From NCBI GenBank assembly GCA_018822545.1, contig JAHJKA010000031.1, forward strand, positions 62,001 through 126,000: a stretch of 64,000 bases of DNA, written 5' to 3'. Below, piece by piece: positions 27,140-36,375 of this stretch. Numbering within the stretch: position 1 is the first letter of the stretch; every line of letters starts with the position of its first letter. This stretch comes from Pseudomonadota bacterium (GTDB lineage Bacteria > Desulfobacterota > Desulfobulbia > Desulfobulbales > SURF-16). The translations under genes and the position numbers were made by a program. The notes under the pieces are model-generated. The model ran no database searches. It saw only the letters and a program-made list of their open reading frames with translations, and was not told where the DNA came from.

Positions 27140-28762
27140 ATGAATTCTTTGTTATCTCAGGAACCTGGGGTATTATGCGTCATGACCTCTGCAACCATGA
27201 AACATTGTCGCTTCCAAAAATCCCTCACCGACCCTGCCGACTTCACCCTCTCTTTTGAGCTTGTGCCGGGTCGAGGCGGTCGTTCCACAGTCCACACCCG
27301 GGCCCTAGACCTGGCTGCGAGCATGGCAGCGGATGGCCGCATCTGCGCCGTCTCCATTACCGATAATGCCGGGGGCCATGCCACCCTGGCCCCAAGTGTA
27401 CTGGGCAAGGAAATCCTTGAAATAGGCATGGATGTCATCAGTCATTTTTCCTGTAAAGATAAAAACCGCAACATGATGGAAAGCCTGCTCTATGGCTGGG
27501 ATCGCATTGGTCTCAACAATCTGCTGGTCATTGCCGGTGACTATCCCCAGAAGGGCTATTGCGGCCACCCTAAACCCGTCTTCGACCTTGACACCGTCCA
27601 CGTCATCGATCTTTTGACTCATCTCAATAACGGTGAGACAACTCACGGGCTGCAGCCCACCTCGTTTTATATCGGTGTGGTCATTTCTCCCTTTAAATAC
27701 ACAGAAGCCGAGCTGATGATGCAGTATTACAAACTGCAGCGCAAGGTGGCCGCCGGTGCCCATTACGGCATCACCCAACTTGGTTTTGACGCCCGTAAAT
27801 ATCAGGAGGCCCTGCTGTATGTCAGCGAGCATAATCTTGGCATTCCACTGCTTGGCAATCTCTTTATCCCTAATATCCATGTGGCCCGTCTCATGCACAA
27901 ACGGGCCATTCCCGGCTGCCTGATTCCGGATCATATCTTTGCAGAAATGGAAAAGGAATCCCGCTCAGCTGACAGGGGTAAAAAGGCACGCCTGGAGCGG
28001 GCGGCAAACCAACTTGCAGTCCTTCGCGGCCTGGGCTATAGCGGCGCGCATATCGGCGGATCAGGCCTTGAGATGGCAGATATTGACTTTATTCTCAACC
28101 AGGCCACGGCAAGACAGGAGCAGTGGCCGGATCTCTTAACAGAATTTCGACCAGATACGTCCCAAGGTTTTTATTATTACCAGAAAGACATACGCAGTAA
28201 CCTCAATCAGAAGAAAAAAACCGCCCTGGCTCCGCGTAAAAGGCAAGCACCGCTCTATCATTTCAGCAATTTTATTCACAACCTGGCCTTTGAACCTCAC
28301 GGCCTGCTCTATAAGCTGGCCAAAAAATGGTGCCTGGCCCTTGATAAGACCATGCTCGGCCGCCCCCTTTTCTGGCTGGAACATCTCTCCAAATTCATCC
28401 TCTTTGCCTGCCGCAACTGTGGCGACTGCACCCTGGCTGAGTATGGCTACAGATGCCCCCAGTCAGGATGTGCAAAATATCTTCTTAACGGGCCATGTGG
28501 CGGCAGCATCGATGGCTGGTGCGAGGTGTACCCTGGCCAGAAGCGCTGCCATTATGTCCTCACCTATGACCGCCTGAAAACCAAAGGCTGTGCCGATGAT
28601 CTCGGTTACGGCTATATCCCGCCCCGTGACTGGAGCCTGACTGACGCCTCAGCCTGGGTTCATTTCTATGCAGGCACAGACCATAGCCAGCGCCATTGCG
28701 GCACACCGGCAAGTAAAACTCCGGGAGAACATGCACCGCCCAATGAGCAGCAAGGCAAATAA
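27140..28762 (+). CDS. Methylenetetrahydrofolate reductase fused to MetV-like zinc/Fe-S domain
   Basis: 540 residues. The first 300 form a MetF barrel (FELVPGRGG, ISHFSCKDKNRN, NLLVIAGDYP, GITQLGFD); the last 170 are the MTHFR C-terminal domain with a Cys-rich signature (CRNCGDCTLAEY, CPQSGCAKYLLNGPCGGS). It reduces methylene-H4-folate to methyl-H4-folate in the Wood-Ljungdahl or methionine pathway. The same C-terminal domain appears as a separate protein, MetV, at 32889. The start is uncertain: ATGs at 27140, 27182 and 27197 are all possible, and family alignment favours 27182 or 27197. Confidence 0.85.
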   Translation: MNSLLSQEPGVLCVMTSATMKHCRFQKSLTDPADFTLSFELVPGRGGRSTVHTRALDLAASMAADGRICAVSITDNAGGHATLAPSVLGKEILEIGMDVISHFSCKDKNRNMMESLLYGWDRIGLNNLLVIAGDYPQKGYCGHPKPVFDLDTVHVIDLLTHLNNGETTHGLQPTSFYIGVVISPFKYTEAELMMQYYKLQRKVAAGAHYGITQLGFDARKYQEALLYVSEHNLGIPLLGNLFIPNIHVARLMHKRAIPGCLIPDHIFAEMEKESRSADRGKKARLERAANQLAVLRGLGYSGAHIGGSGLEMADIDFILNQATARQEQWPDLLTEFRPDTSQGFYYYQKDIRSNLNQKKKTALAPRKRQAPLYHFSNFIHNLAFEPHGLLYKLAKKWCLALDKTMLGRPLFWLEHLSKFILFACRNCGDCTLAEYGYRCPQSGCAKYLLNGPCGGSIDGWCEVYPGQKRCHYVLTYDRLKTKGCADDLGYGYIPPRDWSLTDASAWVHFYAGTDHSQRHCGTPASKTPGEHAPPNEQQGK

Positions 28763-28995
28763 CCGCTCAGCACCCTTTCACTTCAACATAAAATCAATGA
28801 TTTCGAGTGGTTCCTGCTTCTTAAAAAAAAACTTAAATATGCTTTGCGTCGCCAATTTAAAGAAGGTACATTAAATTCTTTTTTTTACGGGAAAACCATT
28901 AACCTTGTTATACTTTCAGGTTTCTATTTCACCCCTGAGAGAACCATAACAATCCGTCTATATATTTTTTTCACCATAGCAAAAGGATGACAGGC

Positions 28996-30414
28996 ATGGC
29001 TAAGCAAGCCTCTTCACGTCCGAAAGAAGAATGCGGTATCTGCGGTATTTTTGACCATCCCGATTCCGCCAAACTGACCTATTTCGGGCTCTACGCCCTT
29101 CAGCACAGGGGCCAGGAAAGTGCCGGAATTACCACTTCAGATGGTAAAAATATCTCTGAGCATAAGGCCATGGGCCTTGTCTCCGAGGTCTTCAAGGAAC
29201 AGGATTTTGAGCATCTCCATGGCCATCTGGCCATCGGCCACGTGCGCTACTCAACAACAGGCGCCTCAAACCTCGTTAATGCCCAACCCTTCACCGCCAA
29301 CCATCGCGGTGAGACCTATGCCGTGGCCCATAACGGCAACCTGGTAAATATCCGCAAACTCCGGGATTCCCTTGAAGAAAAAGGCTCTATTTTCCAATCC
29401 ACCATGGACAGTGAGGCCGTGGTTCACCTGCTGGCCCGCGAATGCTGCAAAAAAGACCTGAAGGAAGCTGTTGAAGCGGTGGCCCGCCAGATCCAGGGAG
29501 CCTATTCCATCCTGCTCATGACCCGCACCCAGTTGATTGCCCTGCGTGATCCTCAGGGTTTCCGGCCCCTATGTCTGGGTAAGCTGCCCAATGGCGGCTA
29601 TGTCCTGGCCTCGGAGACCTGCGCCCTTGATCTTATTGAGGCTGATTATGTCCGCGATGTTGAACCGGGCGAGGCCCTCATCATCAACAAGGATGGCATT
29701 GAGTCCTTTTTCCCCCAGGGCAAACAGAAATCAAGTTTCTGCATCTTCGAGCAGGTCTATTTCGCCAGACCAGACAGCGACATCTTCGGGATTAACGTCT
29801 ATAATTACCGGAAACGCACCGGAGAAATCCTGGCAAGAGAGTGTAAAATCGATGCTGATTTTGTCATGCCCTTTCCCGATTCGGGCAACTATGCAGCCAT
29901 CGGCTATTCCCAGGCCTCCGGAATCCCCCTTGAGTTCGGCGTCATCCGCAACCATTATGTGGGCCGCACCTTTATCCAGCCCACCCAGTCCATGCGCGAC
30001 TTTTCCGTGCGGGTGAAACTCAATCCGGTGCGCTCCTTTCTCGAGGGCAAACGGGTAATCATCATTGAAGATTCCATTATCCGTGGCACCACAGGCCGGA
30101 GCCGGGTCAAATCATTGCGTAAGGCCGGAGCCAAAGAGGTGCATATGCTGATCAGCTGCCCCCCCACCTGCAATCCCTGCTATTACGGCATTGACTTTCC
30201 GGATAGCGACCAGCTCATTGCCGCCCAGAAGTCCATTGAAGAAATTCGCCAGTACCTTGACTTGGACACTCTCTACTACCTGAGCATTGAAGGTCTGGTC
30301 GAGGCTTCCGGCAAACCAAAAGACACCTTTTGCCTGGCCTGTTTCAACGGCGAATATCCTGTGGAACCGGACCGCTCCTTTTTCAAGGACACTTTAAGCT
30401 GTGGCTGTGGCTGA
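28996..30414 (+). CDS. purF: Amidophosphoribosyltransferase
   Basis: 472 residues. First committed step of purine synthesis: PRPP plus glutamine gives phosphoribosylamine. A 12-residue propeptide precedes the catalytic Cys of the Ntn domain (EECGICGIF), and the PRTase motif is VIIIEDSIIRGTTGR. C-terminal Cys (CLACFNGEYP) show it is the Fe-S type, like Bacillus. Start 28996 is chosen because AAAGGA is correctly spaced; an in-frame ATG at 28987 overlaps that site. Confidence 0.96.
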   Translation: MAKQASSRPKEECGICGIFDHPDSAKLTYFGLYALQHRGQESAGITTSDGKNISEHKAMGLVSEVFKEQDFEHLHGHLAIGHVRYSTTGASNLVNAQPFTANHRGETYAVAHNGNLVNIRKLRDSLEEKGSIFQSTMDSEAVVHLLARECCKKDLKEAVEAVARQIQGAYSILLMTRTQLIALRDPQGFRPLCLGKLPNGGYVLASETCALDLIEADYVRDVEPGEALIINKDGIESFFPQGKQKSSFCIFEQVYFARPDSDIFGINVYNYRKRTGEILARECKIDADFVMPFPDSGNYAAIGYSQASGIPLEFGVIRNHYVGRTFIQPTQSMRDFSVRVKLNPVRSFLEGKRVIIIEDSIIRGTTGRSRVKSLRKAGAKEVHMLISCPPTCNPCYYGIDFPDSDQLIAAQKSIEEIRQYLDLDTLYYLSIEGLVEASGKPKDTFCLACFNGEYPVEPDRSFFKDTLSCGCG

Positions 30415-30487
30415 TGTTCTTACATCAGGAATGTAAAGAATGAAGAGGAGGTTAAGTAGTTTAGAATGACACCTCTTCTTTACCACC

Positions 30488-30514
30488 TCTAACTTCTCTA
30501 ACTTCTCTAACTTC
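30488..30514. repeat. Three tandem copies of a 9-base repeat
   Basis: TCTAACTTC repeated three times without change (30488-30496, 30497-30505, 30506-30514) in the purF-kdsD gap. A purine-rich stretch (30428-30470) that partly complements it lies upstream. A similar array occurs at 32424-32459. Confidence 0.8.
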
Positions 30515-30527
30515 ATAGTCTAAAAAC

Positions 30528-31502
30528 ATGACTTCACTTCCCCGTGCCAAAGAAGTTCTGCAGATCGAAGCAGAAGGTATCATCGCTGTCATCGACCAAC
30601 TTGATGCAGATTTCGACAAGGCCATTGAACTGGTTCTGGCCTGCCCTACCCGACTCATCATCTGTGGTATCGGCAAATCAGGCATCATCGGTCAAAAGAT
30701 CGCCGCCACCCTCAACTCCACCGGCACGCCATCTCTTTTTCTCCATCCGGTGGAGGCCATGCATGGCGATCTCGGCATTGTTGAGCCCAGCGATGTGGTG
30801 CTGGCCATCTCCTACAGCGGTGAGACCTCGGAACTAAATCTTTTGATGCCCACCTTAAAAAGCAGGGGAGTCAAAATCATAGCCCTTACCAGCAACGGCT
30901 CTTCCACCCTGGCCGGTTTCGCCGACGCCACCCTGCGCGCCGCCGTCCCCCGCGAGGCGTGCCCCCTAGGTCTTGCTCCTACGGCCAGTACCACCGCGGC
31001 CTTGGCCATTGGTGATGCTCTGGCTGTGGTGCTGATTGACCGCAAGAATTTCGCCGCCAGCGATTTTCGCAAAAATCATCCCGGTGGCAGTCTGGGCGAA
31101 CGTTTGAAGGTCAAGGTATCCGAGGTGATGATGACCGGGGCGGCCATGCCCATTGTTTCTCCGCAAACAAGTTTTGCTGAGGCGGTGGCCATTCTCAACG
31201 AGAAAAATATTGGTGCAGTTCTGGTTATTGAAAACAACATGCTACGCGGCATTATCACCGATGGTGATATCCGTCGCCTCATCAGCAGCAACAAGACAAA
31301 TTTAGCTGAAATTACTGCCAAGCAAGTCATGACCGCCTCCCCTAAAACTATTGACGAAAGCCTGCTGGCGGCCGATGCCTTGAGTATCATGCAGGACCAT
31401 GAAGTTACTGCCCTGCCGGTAACCAACGCCGCCGGAGATCTTTGCGGCTTGCTCCACCTTCATGACCTGCTTGGTAAAGGCGAATTTAGGCTCCTGGTCT
31501 AA
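30528..31502 (+). CDS. kdsD: Arabinose-5-phosphate isomerase (KdsD/KpsF type)
   Basis: 324 residues: a SIS sugar-isomerase domain (CGIGKSGIIGQKIAATLNST, HPVEAMHGDLG, ISYSGETSEL) followed by two CBS domains (about 205-320). It converts ribulose-5-phosphate to arabinose-5-phosphate for the Kdo sugar of lipopolysaccharide, in keeping with a Gram-negative cell. No other lipopolysaccharide gene is adjacent. Confidence 0.94.
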   Translation: MTSLPRAKEVLQIEAEGIIAVIDQLDADFDKAIELVLACPTRLIICGIGKSGIIGQKIAATLNSTGTPSLFLHPVEAMHGDLGIVEPSDVVLAISYSGETSELNLLMPTLKSRGVKIIALTSNGSSTLAGFADATLRAAVPREACPLGLAPTASTTAALAIGDALAVVLIDRKNFAASDFRKNHPGGSLGERLKVKVSEVMMTGAAMPIVSPQTSFAEAVAILNEKNIGAVLVIENNMLRGIITDGDIRRLISSNKTNLAEITAKQVMTASPKTIDESLLAADALSIMQDHEVTALPVTNAAGDLCGLLHLHDLLGKGEFRLLV

Positions 31503-31773
31503 CCCGTACAACTACCTAAATTCAGGGACAAATAGGCGAATAAGCCTTGGAGATTCCCTTGACAAAGGGTGTTTTTTTCTGGTAGCTTCTTTGACTGCCT
31601 TTGCCTTTGATAAACACAAGGAATTGGCACGTGTATATTCAATCCACCTAAGTGCGCCGAATCCCTGCCATTCCCCTCATTGTGAAGGGTATTTATCACG
31701 GCAAATCATTGCGCTGACCAAACATAAATAATTTTCAAATTTCATTTGATTAGTTTTTTTTAACGAGGAAATT

Positions 31774-32331
31774 ATGGCAATCACCAATAAAGAGATCAAT
31801 GCCGCCTTCGGCGCTGAGGTGACGAGTATTCCCGGTGGCGAATATCTCAACTCATGCTTTTCCTGCGGGGCCTGTAGTGGCGCCTGTCCTGTTAGTCAGG
31901 CCATCCCTGCCTTTGACCCCCGCAAGATCATCCACATGGTTCGCATGGGTTTAAAAGATCAGGTTCTCAATGCCGATTTACTTTGGTATTGCTCGCAATG
32001 TCAGGGCTGTGTCTTTGTCTGCCCCCAGAATGTCCGCTTTGCCGCAATCATGTCCGCCATTCAGAAACTGGCCATGCGTGAGGGAATTATTAGCGAACAG
32101 GATCTGCGTGAAAAGGGTAAGATTGCCTGGGTAGAACGTGACCAGTGTGTTTCCTGCCTGACCTGTGTCCGTGTGTGCCCCTTTGAGGTTCCGGTGATTG
32201 ACGATAAAGGGGTCGCCTTTATTGACTCTGAAAAATGTCGCGGTTGCGGAATCTGTGTTTCCGAATGTCCGGCCCAGGCTATCAAGCAAAACCAGGGTGA
32301 GGACGAGCGTCTCATTGCTGCTGCCGGTTGA
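31774..32331 (+). CDS. HdrC-like ferredoxin with four Fe-S clusters
   Basis: 185 residues. The N-terminal half matches heterodisulfide reductase subunit C (CFSCGACSGACP and CSQCQGCVFVCP around the RKIIHMVRMG segment). The C-terminal half adds a two-cluster ferredoxin (CVSCLTCVRVCP, CRGCGICVSECP). A good ribosome-binding site (GAGGAAA) precedes it. It is the first of hdrC-mvhD-metV, a set known in acetogens and sulfate reducers to link an Hdr/Mvh electron-bifurcating module to methylene-H4-folate reduction. HdrA and HdrB are not in the window. A TTGACA at about 31559 may be part of its promoter. Confidence 0.85.
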   Translation: MAITNKEINAAFGAEVTSIPGGEYLNSCFSCGACSGACPVSQAIPAFDPRKIIHMVRMGLKDQVLNADLLWYCSQCQGCVFVCPQNVRFAAIMSAIQKLAMREGIISEQDLREKGKIAWVERDQCVSCLTCVRVCPFEVPVIDDKGVAFIDSEKCRGCGICVSECPAQAIKQNQGEDERLIAAAG

Positions 32332-32423
32332 TTAAAAAGCAGGAGGTAAAGAAGATAGGAATGTAGAGGAAGGTATAGAAGAACGCCTTGTCTTTCTTAC
32401 CATAACCGCTCCAAACGGTTAGC

Positions 32424-32459
32424 TTCTTTACATTCTTTACACTCTTTACATTCTATAAA
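32424..32459. repeat. Tandem 9-base repeat between hdrC-like and mvhD genes
   Basis: TTCTTTACA twice, then CTCTTTACA and a degenerate TTCTATAAA. The reverse complement of the same unit (TGTAAAGAA) occurs at 30431-30439 in the purF-kdsD gap, linking the two sites. Confidence 0.7.
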
Positions 32460-32475
32460 AAATACGGAGAGTTAG

Positions 32476-32892
32476 ATGAGCTTTACTCCAAATATCCAAG
32501 CATTTTGTTGCCATTATACCTCTCAGCAGAGCCTTGCTGAAGGAGCAGAGGCCCTTCATGCCGACGGCATGCCTAAAAATATTACCATCAACCGGCTGGT
32601 ATGCGGTGGCAAACTCCAAGAGACCACCCTGCTCAAGGCCTTTGAAGAGGGTGCTGACGCCGTGTTCTTTGTGGGCTGCCCTCTTGACCAATGCCACAAC
32701 AAAAAAGGCAGCGCGCGGGCTGCTAAACGTGTGCTTGCCGTTAAAGAATCATTACAGGAACTGGGCCTTGGGGCAGAACGGGCCGAAATGTTCCATAGCG
32801 AGCGCGGCTTCCACCAGGAATTTATTACCGCGGCTCAGCTCATGAATAAACGCATCACGAACTTAGGCCCGGCTTTTGGAGGCTCAAAATGA
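32476..32892 (+). CDS. MvhD-family [2Fe-2S] electron transfer subunit
   Basis: 138 residues of the MvhD/hydrogenase delta family. The conserved Cys are seen at residues 10-11, in LVCGG and in GCPLDQCHNKKG. In methanogens MvhD wires hydrogenase to Hdr; here it would join an Hdr-like module to MetV/MetF. It has a GGAGA ribosome-binding site, and its stop overlaps the metV start by 4 bases. Confidence 0.85.
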   Translation: MSFTPNIQAFCCHYTSQQSLAEGAEALHADGMPKNITINRLVCGGKLQETTLLKAFEEGADAVFFVGCPLDQCHNKKGSARAAKRVLAVKESLQELGLGAERAEMFHSERGFHQEFITAAQLMNKRITNLGPAFGGSK

Positions 32893-33557
32893 TTATTGCT
32901 GAACGTAAACCCCTGGCTGAAATCCTTGACATGGTCAAGGACGCCAAAAAAATTCTGGTTCTGGCCTGCCGCGGTTGTGTTTCCGTGTGCTCCGCCGGTG
33001 GCGAGCGCGAGGCTGAGATTCTTGCCTCCCTGATCCGTATTGGCCTCAAGAAAGAGGGCAAAAAGGCCAAGGTTGCCACCAACTCCCTGGTTCGCCAGTG
33101 TGACAAGGAATATATCGACACTATTGATCAATTTAAAGGCAAATATGACGCCATTGTCTCAACGGCCTGTGGTGTGGGTGTGAACTTCATTGCCAATCTT
33201 CGGCCCACGGATACCGTGTATCCCGCCCTCAACACCTCGTTTTTGGGCGGCTCTGCCGAGCAAGGCATCTGGTCAGAACAATGCGGCGGTTGCGGTGACT
33301 GTGTTCTCCATCTCACAGGTGGTCTCTGCCCGGTGGTGCGCTGCGCCAAAAGCCTGATGAACGGCCCCTGCGGCGGGTCCGTTGGTGGTAGATGTGAAAT
33401 CCACGCCAATGTCGAGTGTATCTGGCAGTCCATCCATGATCGCATGGTCCGTATCGGCCAGGCCGACGGCATGGATCGTATCGCCCCCATTCGCGACTGG
33501 TCCACCGCCACCCACGGCGGGCCCCGTAAGATCGTGCGCGACGATCTCACGATCTAG
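32889..33557 (+). CDS. metV: Methylenetetrahydrofolate reductase partner protein MetV
   Basis: 222 residues. The C-terminal signature (CGGCGDCVLHLTGGLCP, CAKSLMNGPCGGS, GRCEI) is the MTHFR C-terminal family domain found in MetV. The N-terminal half holds more Cys (ACRGCVSVCSAGG, RQCDKEY, STACGVGV). MetV binds Fe-S or zinc and pairs with MetF. The nearest MetF is 4 kb upstream and already carries its own copy of this domain. Followed by a strong terminator. Confidence 0.88.
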   Translation: MIIAERKPLAEILDMVKDAKKILVLACRGCVSVCSAGGEREAEILASLIRIGLKKEGKKAKVATNSLVRQCDKEYIDTIDQFKGKYDAIVSTACGVGVNFIANLRPTDTVYPALNTSFLGGSAEQGIWSEQCGGCGDCVLHLTGGLCPVVRCAKSLMNGPCGGSVGGRCEIHANVECIWQSIHDRMVRIGQADGMDRIAPIRDWSTATHGGPRKIVRDDLTI

Positions 33558-33579
33558 ACGCTCTCCCTAAACGATCGAC

Positions 33580-33616
33580 ATAAAAAAAGGCTGCCATGAT
33601 GGCAGCCTTTTTTTAT
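33580..33616. terminator. Terminator of hdrC-mvhD-metV
   Basis: 16-bp perfect arms with core GGCTGCC/GGCAGCC, 5-base loop (33596-33600) and seven T on one side, seven A on the other. It stands between two converging genes and can serve both. Confidence 0.9.
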
Positions 33617-33666
33617 GGGAAATGCCTCAGGCAGGAGCCAAGCCCTCCATAAAAATTCAAGAGTAC

Positions 33667-35289
33667 TTAAAAATCCTCAAACTCATCATCATCAAAGGGA
33701 ATGACCTTCTCAGCCTTCGTGCCCGGAGATGTTTTCCTCGTGGTCTTGTGCGCAGAACCCGGGCTCACCGGGAGACGTTTAACAGAAGTAGTTGCTGACT
33801 GCTTACGAGGGGCAACAGGCCTAAAGGCTGTTGTCATTCTTAATTCTCTGCCAGTTCCGGCAGCTCTTCCTTCCACAAAGGCCAATAGGTCCTCGACAAA
33901 ACTCTTCATCATTTCAGCCTGGCCCGTAAGCTCTTCTGAGGCAGCGGCAGCCTCTTCGGCAGCACTGGCGTTAGACTGGGTGACAGTCTCAATTTCCTGC
34001 AGGGAACCATTCATCTGATCAAGGGCGGTGGCCTGTTCGTCGGCCGAGCTGGCAATTTCCGAGATCAAGACAGCAATGCGATCGGCGGCCTCGGTCACCG
34101 AGTTGAAGGAACGGCTCGTTTCATCAACAAGGCTGCTACCTACCTGCACCTTCTGCACCGTGCCTTCAATAAGACCTGAGGTGTTTCTGGCAGCCTCTGC
34201 GGCCCGCATGGCCAGGTTGCGCACCTCATCGGCCACCACGGCAAAGCCAGCACCGGCCTCACCGGCCCGGGCTGCCTCAACAGCGGCATTTAAGGCCAGG
34301 AGATTGGTCTGAAAGGCGATCTCGTCGATGGTCTTGACAATCTTCTGGGTTTCCGAACTGGCCGCGGAGATATCGCTCATGGAACCAGTCATCTTCGCCA
34401 TTGAGCTACCGGCCTCGTTAATAACCTTTTTCGCCTCCCGCATCAGGCTGTCGGCCTCACGAGCATTATCCGCATCTCTGCGACTCATGGACGCCACCTC
34501 TTCCATGGAGGCGGAAGACTCTTCAACAGATGCCGCCTGCCGGGAGGCACCATCCGCCAAGGTCTGGGCTGAGGATGAAATCTCACCGGCAGCCTCAGCC
34601 ACCTGGGATGAAGCACTATCAAGGCTCATACTGACTCCGGTCACTGTTTTAATGACGGAACGACTAATGATATAGAGGATAGGAACAATAAGGACAAAAC
34701 CCAAAATAAAGGCCACAATTGCCAAAAGAGACGTCCTGCCCAACACCTTTGCTGCATTGGCAGTGGCCTCGTTCACCTCTACGGCCACCGAGGCTTTCAT
34801 ACTGCCAAGTGCCTCTTCGAGGCCATCCCCATAAGTGTCGAGCACATCATCGACCTTGCTAAATTCAGCGTGCGGGGCTTTTGCCTCAATGAGGCGGACA
34901 AGCTCGCCCTGAATGCCTTCGGCCAGATGCCCGAAATCCTCTTCAATCTTTTTGGCCAAATCCTTTTCCTGAGCCGTATCCGCTAAATTTGCAAGTAAGG
35001 CCATACTTTTCTGGATAAAGGCCACGTTTTCATCAATGATGGCCATCCGTTCCGGAGCAACACGTCCTTCATCCCGATCAACGACGGCATCCATGGCAGC
35101 CAGCATGAGTCGGAGCTGGGCCTGCAGCACGTCATTGACCAGAACAATCTGGCTATTTCTCTCCACCGCCCTTTCTGAAGAGGCTTTGATACTCCGGTTG
35201 CCGACAACAGAAATACCACCCATAAGTGCCATGACAATGACAACGGCCATGCCAAGCAGCACCATTTTTTTTGCTATTGATATATGCAT
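33667..35289 (-). CDS. Methyl-accepting chemotaxis protein
   Basis: 540 residues from the start MHISIAKKM (35289); the frame extends five codons upstream. Membrane helices at about 7-28 and 185-210 enclose a periplasmic helical sensor of the 4HB_MCP type. The signalling hairpin is intact ([19 protein letters not shown], then [12 protein letters not shown]). There is no clear HAMP domain. The C-terminus has a basic linker and an acidic aromatic tail (DDDEFEDF), which may recruit methylation enzymes. The ligand is unknown. Confidence 0.93.
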   Translation of the reverse strand: MHISIAKKMVLLGMAVVIVMALMGGISVVGNRSIKASSERAVERNSQIVLVNDVLQAQLRLMLAAMDAVVDRDEGRVAPERMAIIDENVAFIQKSMALLANLADTAQEKDLAKKIEEDFGHLAEGIQGELVRLIEAKAPHAEFSKVDDVLDTYGDGLEEALGSMKASVAVEVNEATANAAKVLGRTSLLAIVAFILGFVLIVPILYIISRSVIKTVTGVSMSLDSASSQVAEAAGEISSSAQTLADGASRQAASVEESSASMEEVASMSRRDADNAREADSLMREAKKVINEAGSSMAKMTGSMSDISAASSETQKIVKTIDEIAFQTNLLALNAAVEAARAGEAGAGFAVVADEVRNLAMRAAEAARNTSGLIEGTVQKVQVGSSLVDETSRSFNSVTEAADRIAVLISEIASSADEQATALDQMNGSLQEIETVTQSNASAAEEAAAASEELTGQAEMMKSFVEDLLAFVEGRAAGTGRELRMTTAFRPVAPRKQSATTSVKRLPVSPGSAHKTTRKTSPGTKAEKVIPFDDDEFEDF

Positions 35290-35522
35290 TATACAGCTCT
35301 CCACCGCGCGTTTATCTTTTTAAATTTATTCTGGTTAGTGACAGAAAAGCATCACTACAGCACATGCCATCTTTCTTCCCCTTCAAGGGCTTAGTGTTAT
35401 CAGTATAGGTTCGCGACAAAATAAAAATCAAGGAATAAGGGAGGTTACGAGTAAACTTCAATTGATCGCCGCAACGATACTATCGGAGCCAGGGCCCACC
35501 CGGGAAAAGGATGAATTACCTT

Positions 35523-36131
35523 TTACGGCCGCAGGATCAGATCCGCCTCTTTGTGGATGGCAAGGATGGAGAACATATTGGACATAATGCCGACCTCGAC
35601 CTTATCACCAAGATTAAAATGCTTAAGACAGACGCCACAGGCCACAAACTGCACCCCCAGTTTCTCCAGTTCCCGGGCCTCAATCAGCACCGTTGACCCC
35701 TGGGCAATGAGCTTTACCCCGGAGTTCACCAGGGTGACATGGGTGATATTTTCGGCAAACTGCGCCAGGGTGTCAAAATAGGCAGCCATCAACCGAACCC
35801 CAAGGCCATCATCGCCACGCCCCATGAACTCGGAGGAGATATGAACGACAATCTTTTTTTTCGTAACCGGCATCGGGCATTCAATATGCGGCTCATCCTG
35901 CACGTCGCCACCGGCACCCTTGGTTATTGATACATGAAATATGTGCCCTGTCTGCTCTACAGCAACAGCATGCCCCTGGCTTTCGGCAAAGCGCCTGACA
36001 TTATCACGGGCCGCCTCATTATCAACAATAACCAAAAGCTCGCCCTCTGCCATTGCGGCCAGAGTGTCCTTGGTGCGAATAACCGGTTGCGGGCAATGCA
36101 GCCCCTCACAATGCAAAACCTGTATGGACAT
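35523..36131 (-). CDS. yedF: Selenium metabolism protein YedF
   Basis: 202 residues from the start with a proper AAGGA site (36131). N-terminal TusA/SirA-like domain with CEGLHCPQPVIRTKD, and a C-terminal DsrE-like domain with the Cys pair in VACGVCLKHF. YedF occurs mainly in organisms that use selenium and is thought to act in Se/S delivery. Its presence supports a selenocysteine-decoding host and so the reading of 63217-63435 as a selenoprotein. Confidence 0.88.
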   Translation of the reverse strand: MSIQVLHCEGLHCPQPVIRTKDTLAAMAEGELLVIVDNEAARDNVRRFAESQGHAVAVEQTGHIFHVSITKGAGGDVQDEPHIECPMPVTKKKIVVHISSEFMGRGDDGLGVRLMAAYFDTLAQFAENITHVTLVNSGVKLIAQGSTVLIEARELEKLGVQFVACGVCLKHFNLGDKVEVGIMSNMFSILAIHKEADLILRP

Positions 36132-36375
36132 ATGGTTCCTTTTTTTTGCCACCATGCACGATGGCCCGAATTAATTTTCGTTCTCACCATAATAAGTATT
36201 CTACATCTTTTACGAAACTATCAAGATAACGGATGAAGACCAAGAAAAACAAGAGTTAATACCTATCCGCGACTGCCATTCTATTTGCTTTTCAGCGGCA
36301 GCTCTCTTATCCTTAAAAAGGAAATCAGATGGAAATCCTGGCTAAGTTTACCGCATTGCCCTCAACATCCAACCC

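Noticed and set aside
28900-28995. CTGAGA sequence upstream of purF, possible TPP riboswitch
   Set aside because: The rest of the THI-box consensus and the paired stems are absent; purF is not a usual target.
31620-31650. TGGCACG near 31626 as a sigma-54 promoter for the hdrC-like gene
   Set aside because: The -12 GC pair is missing at the required spacing (TATTC instead of TTGC).
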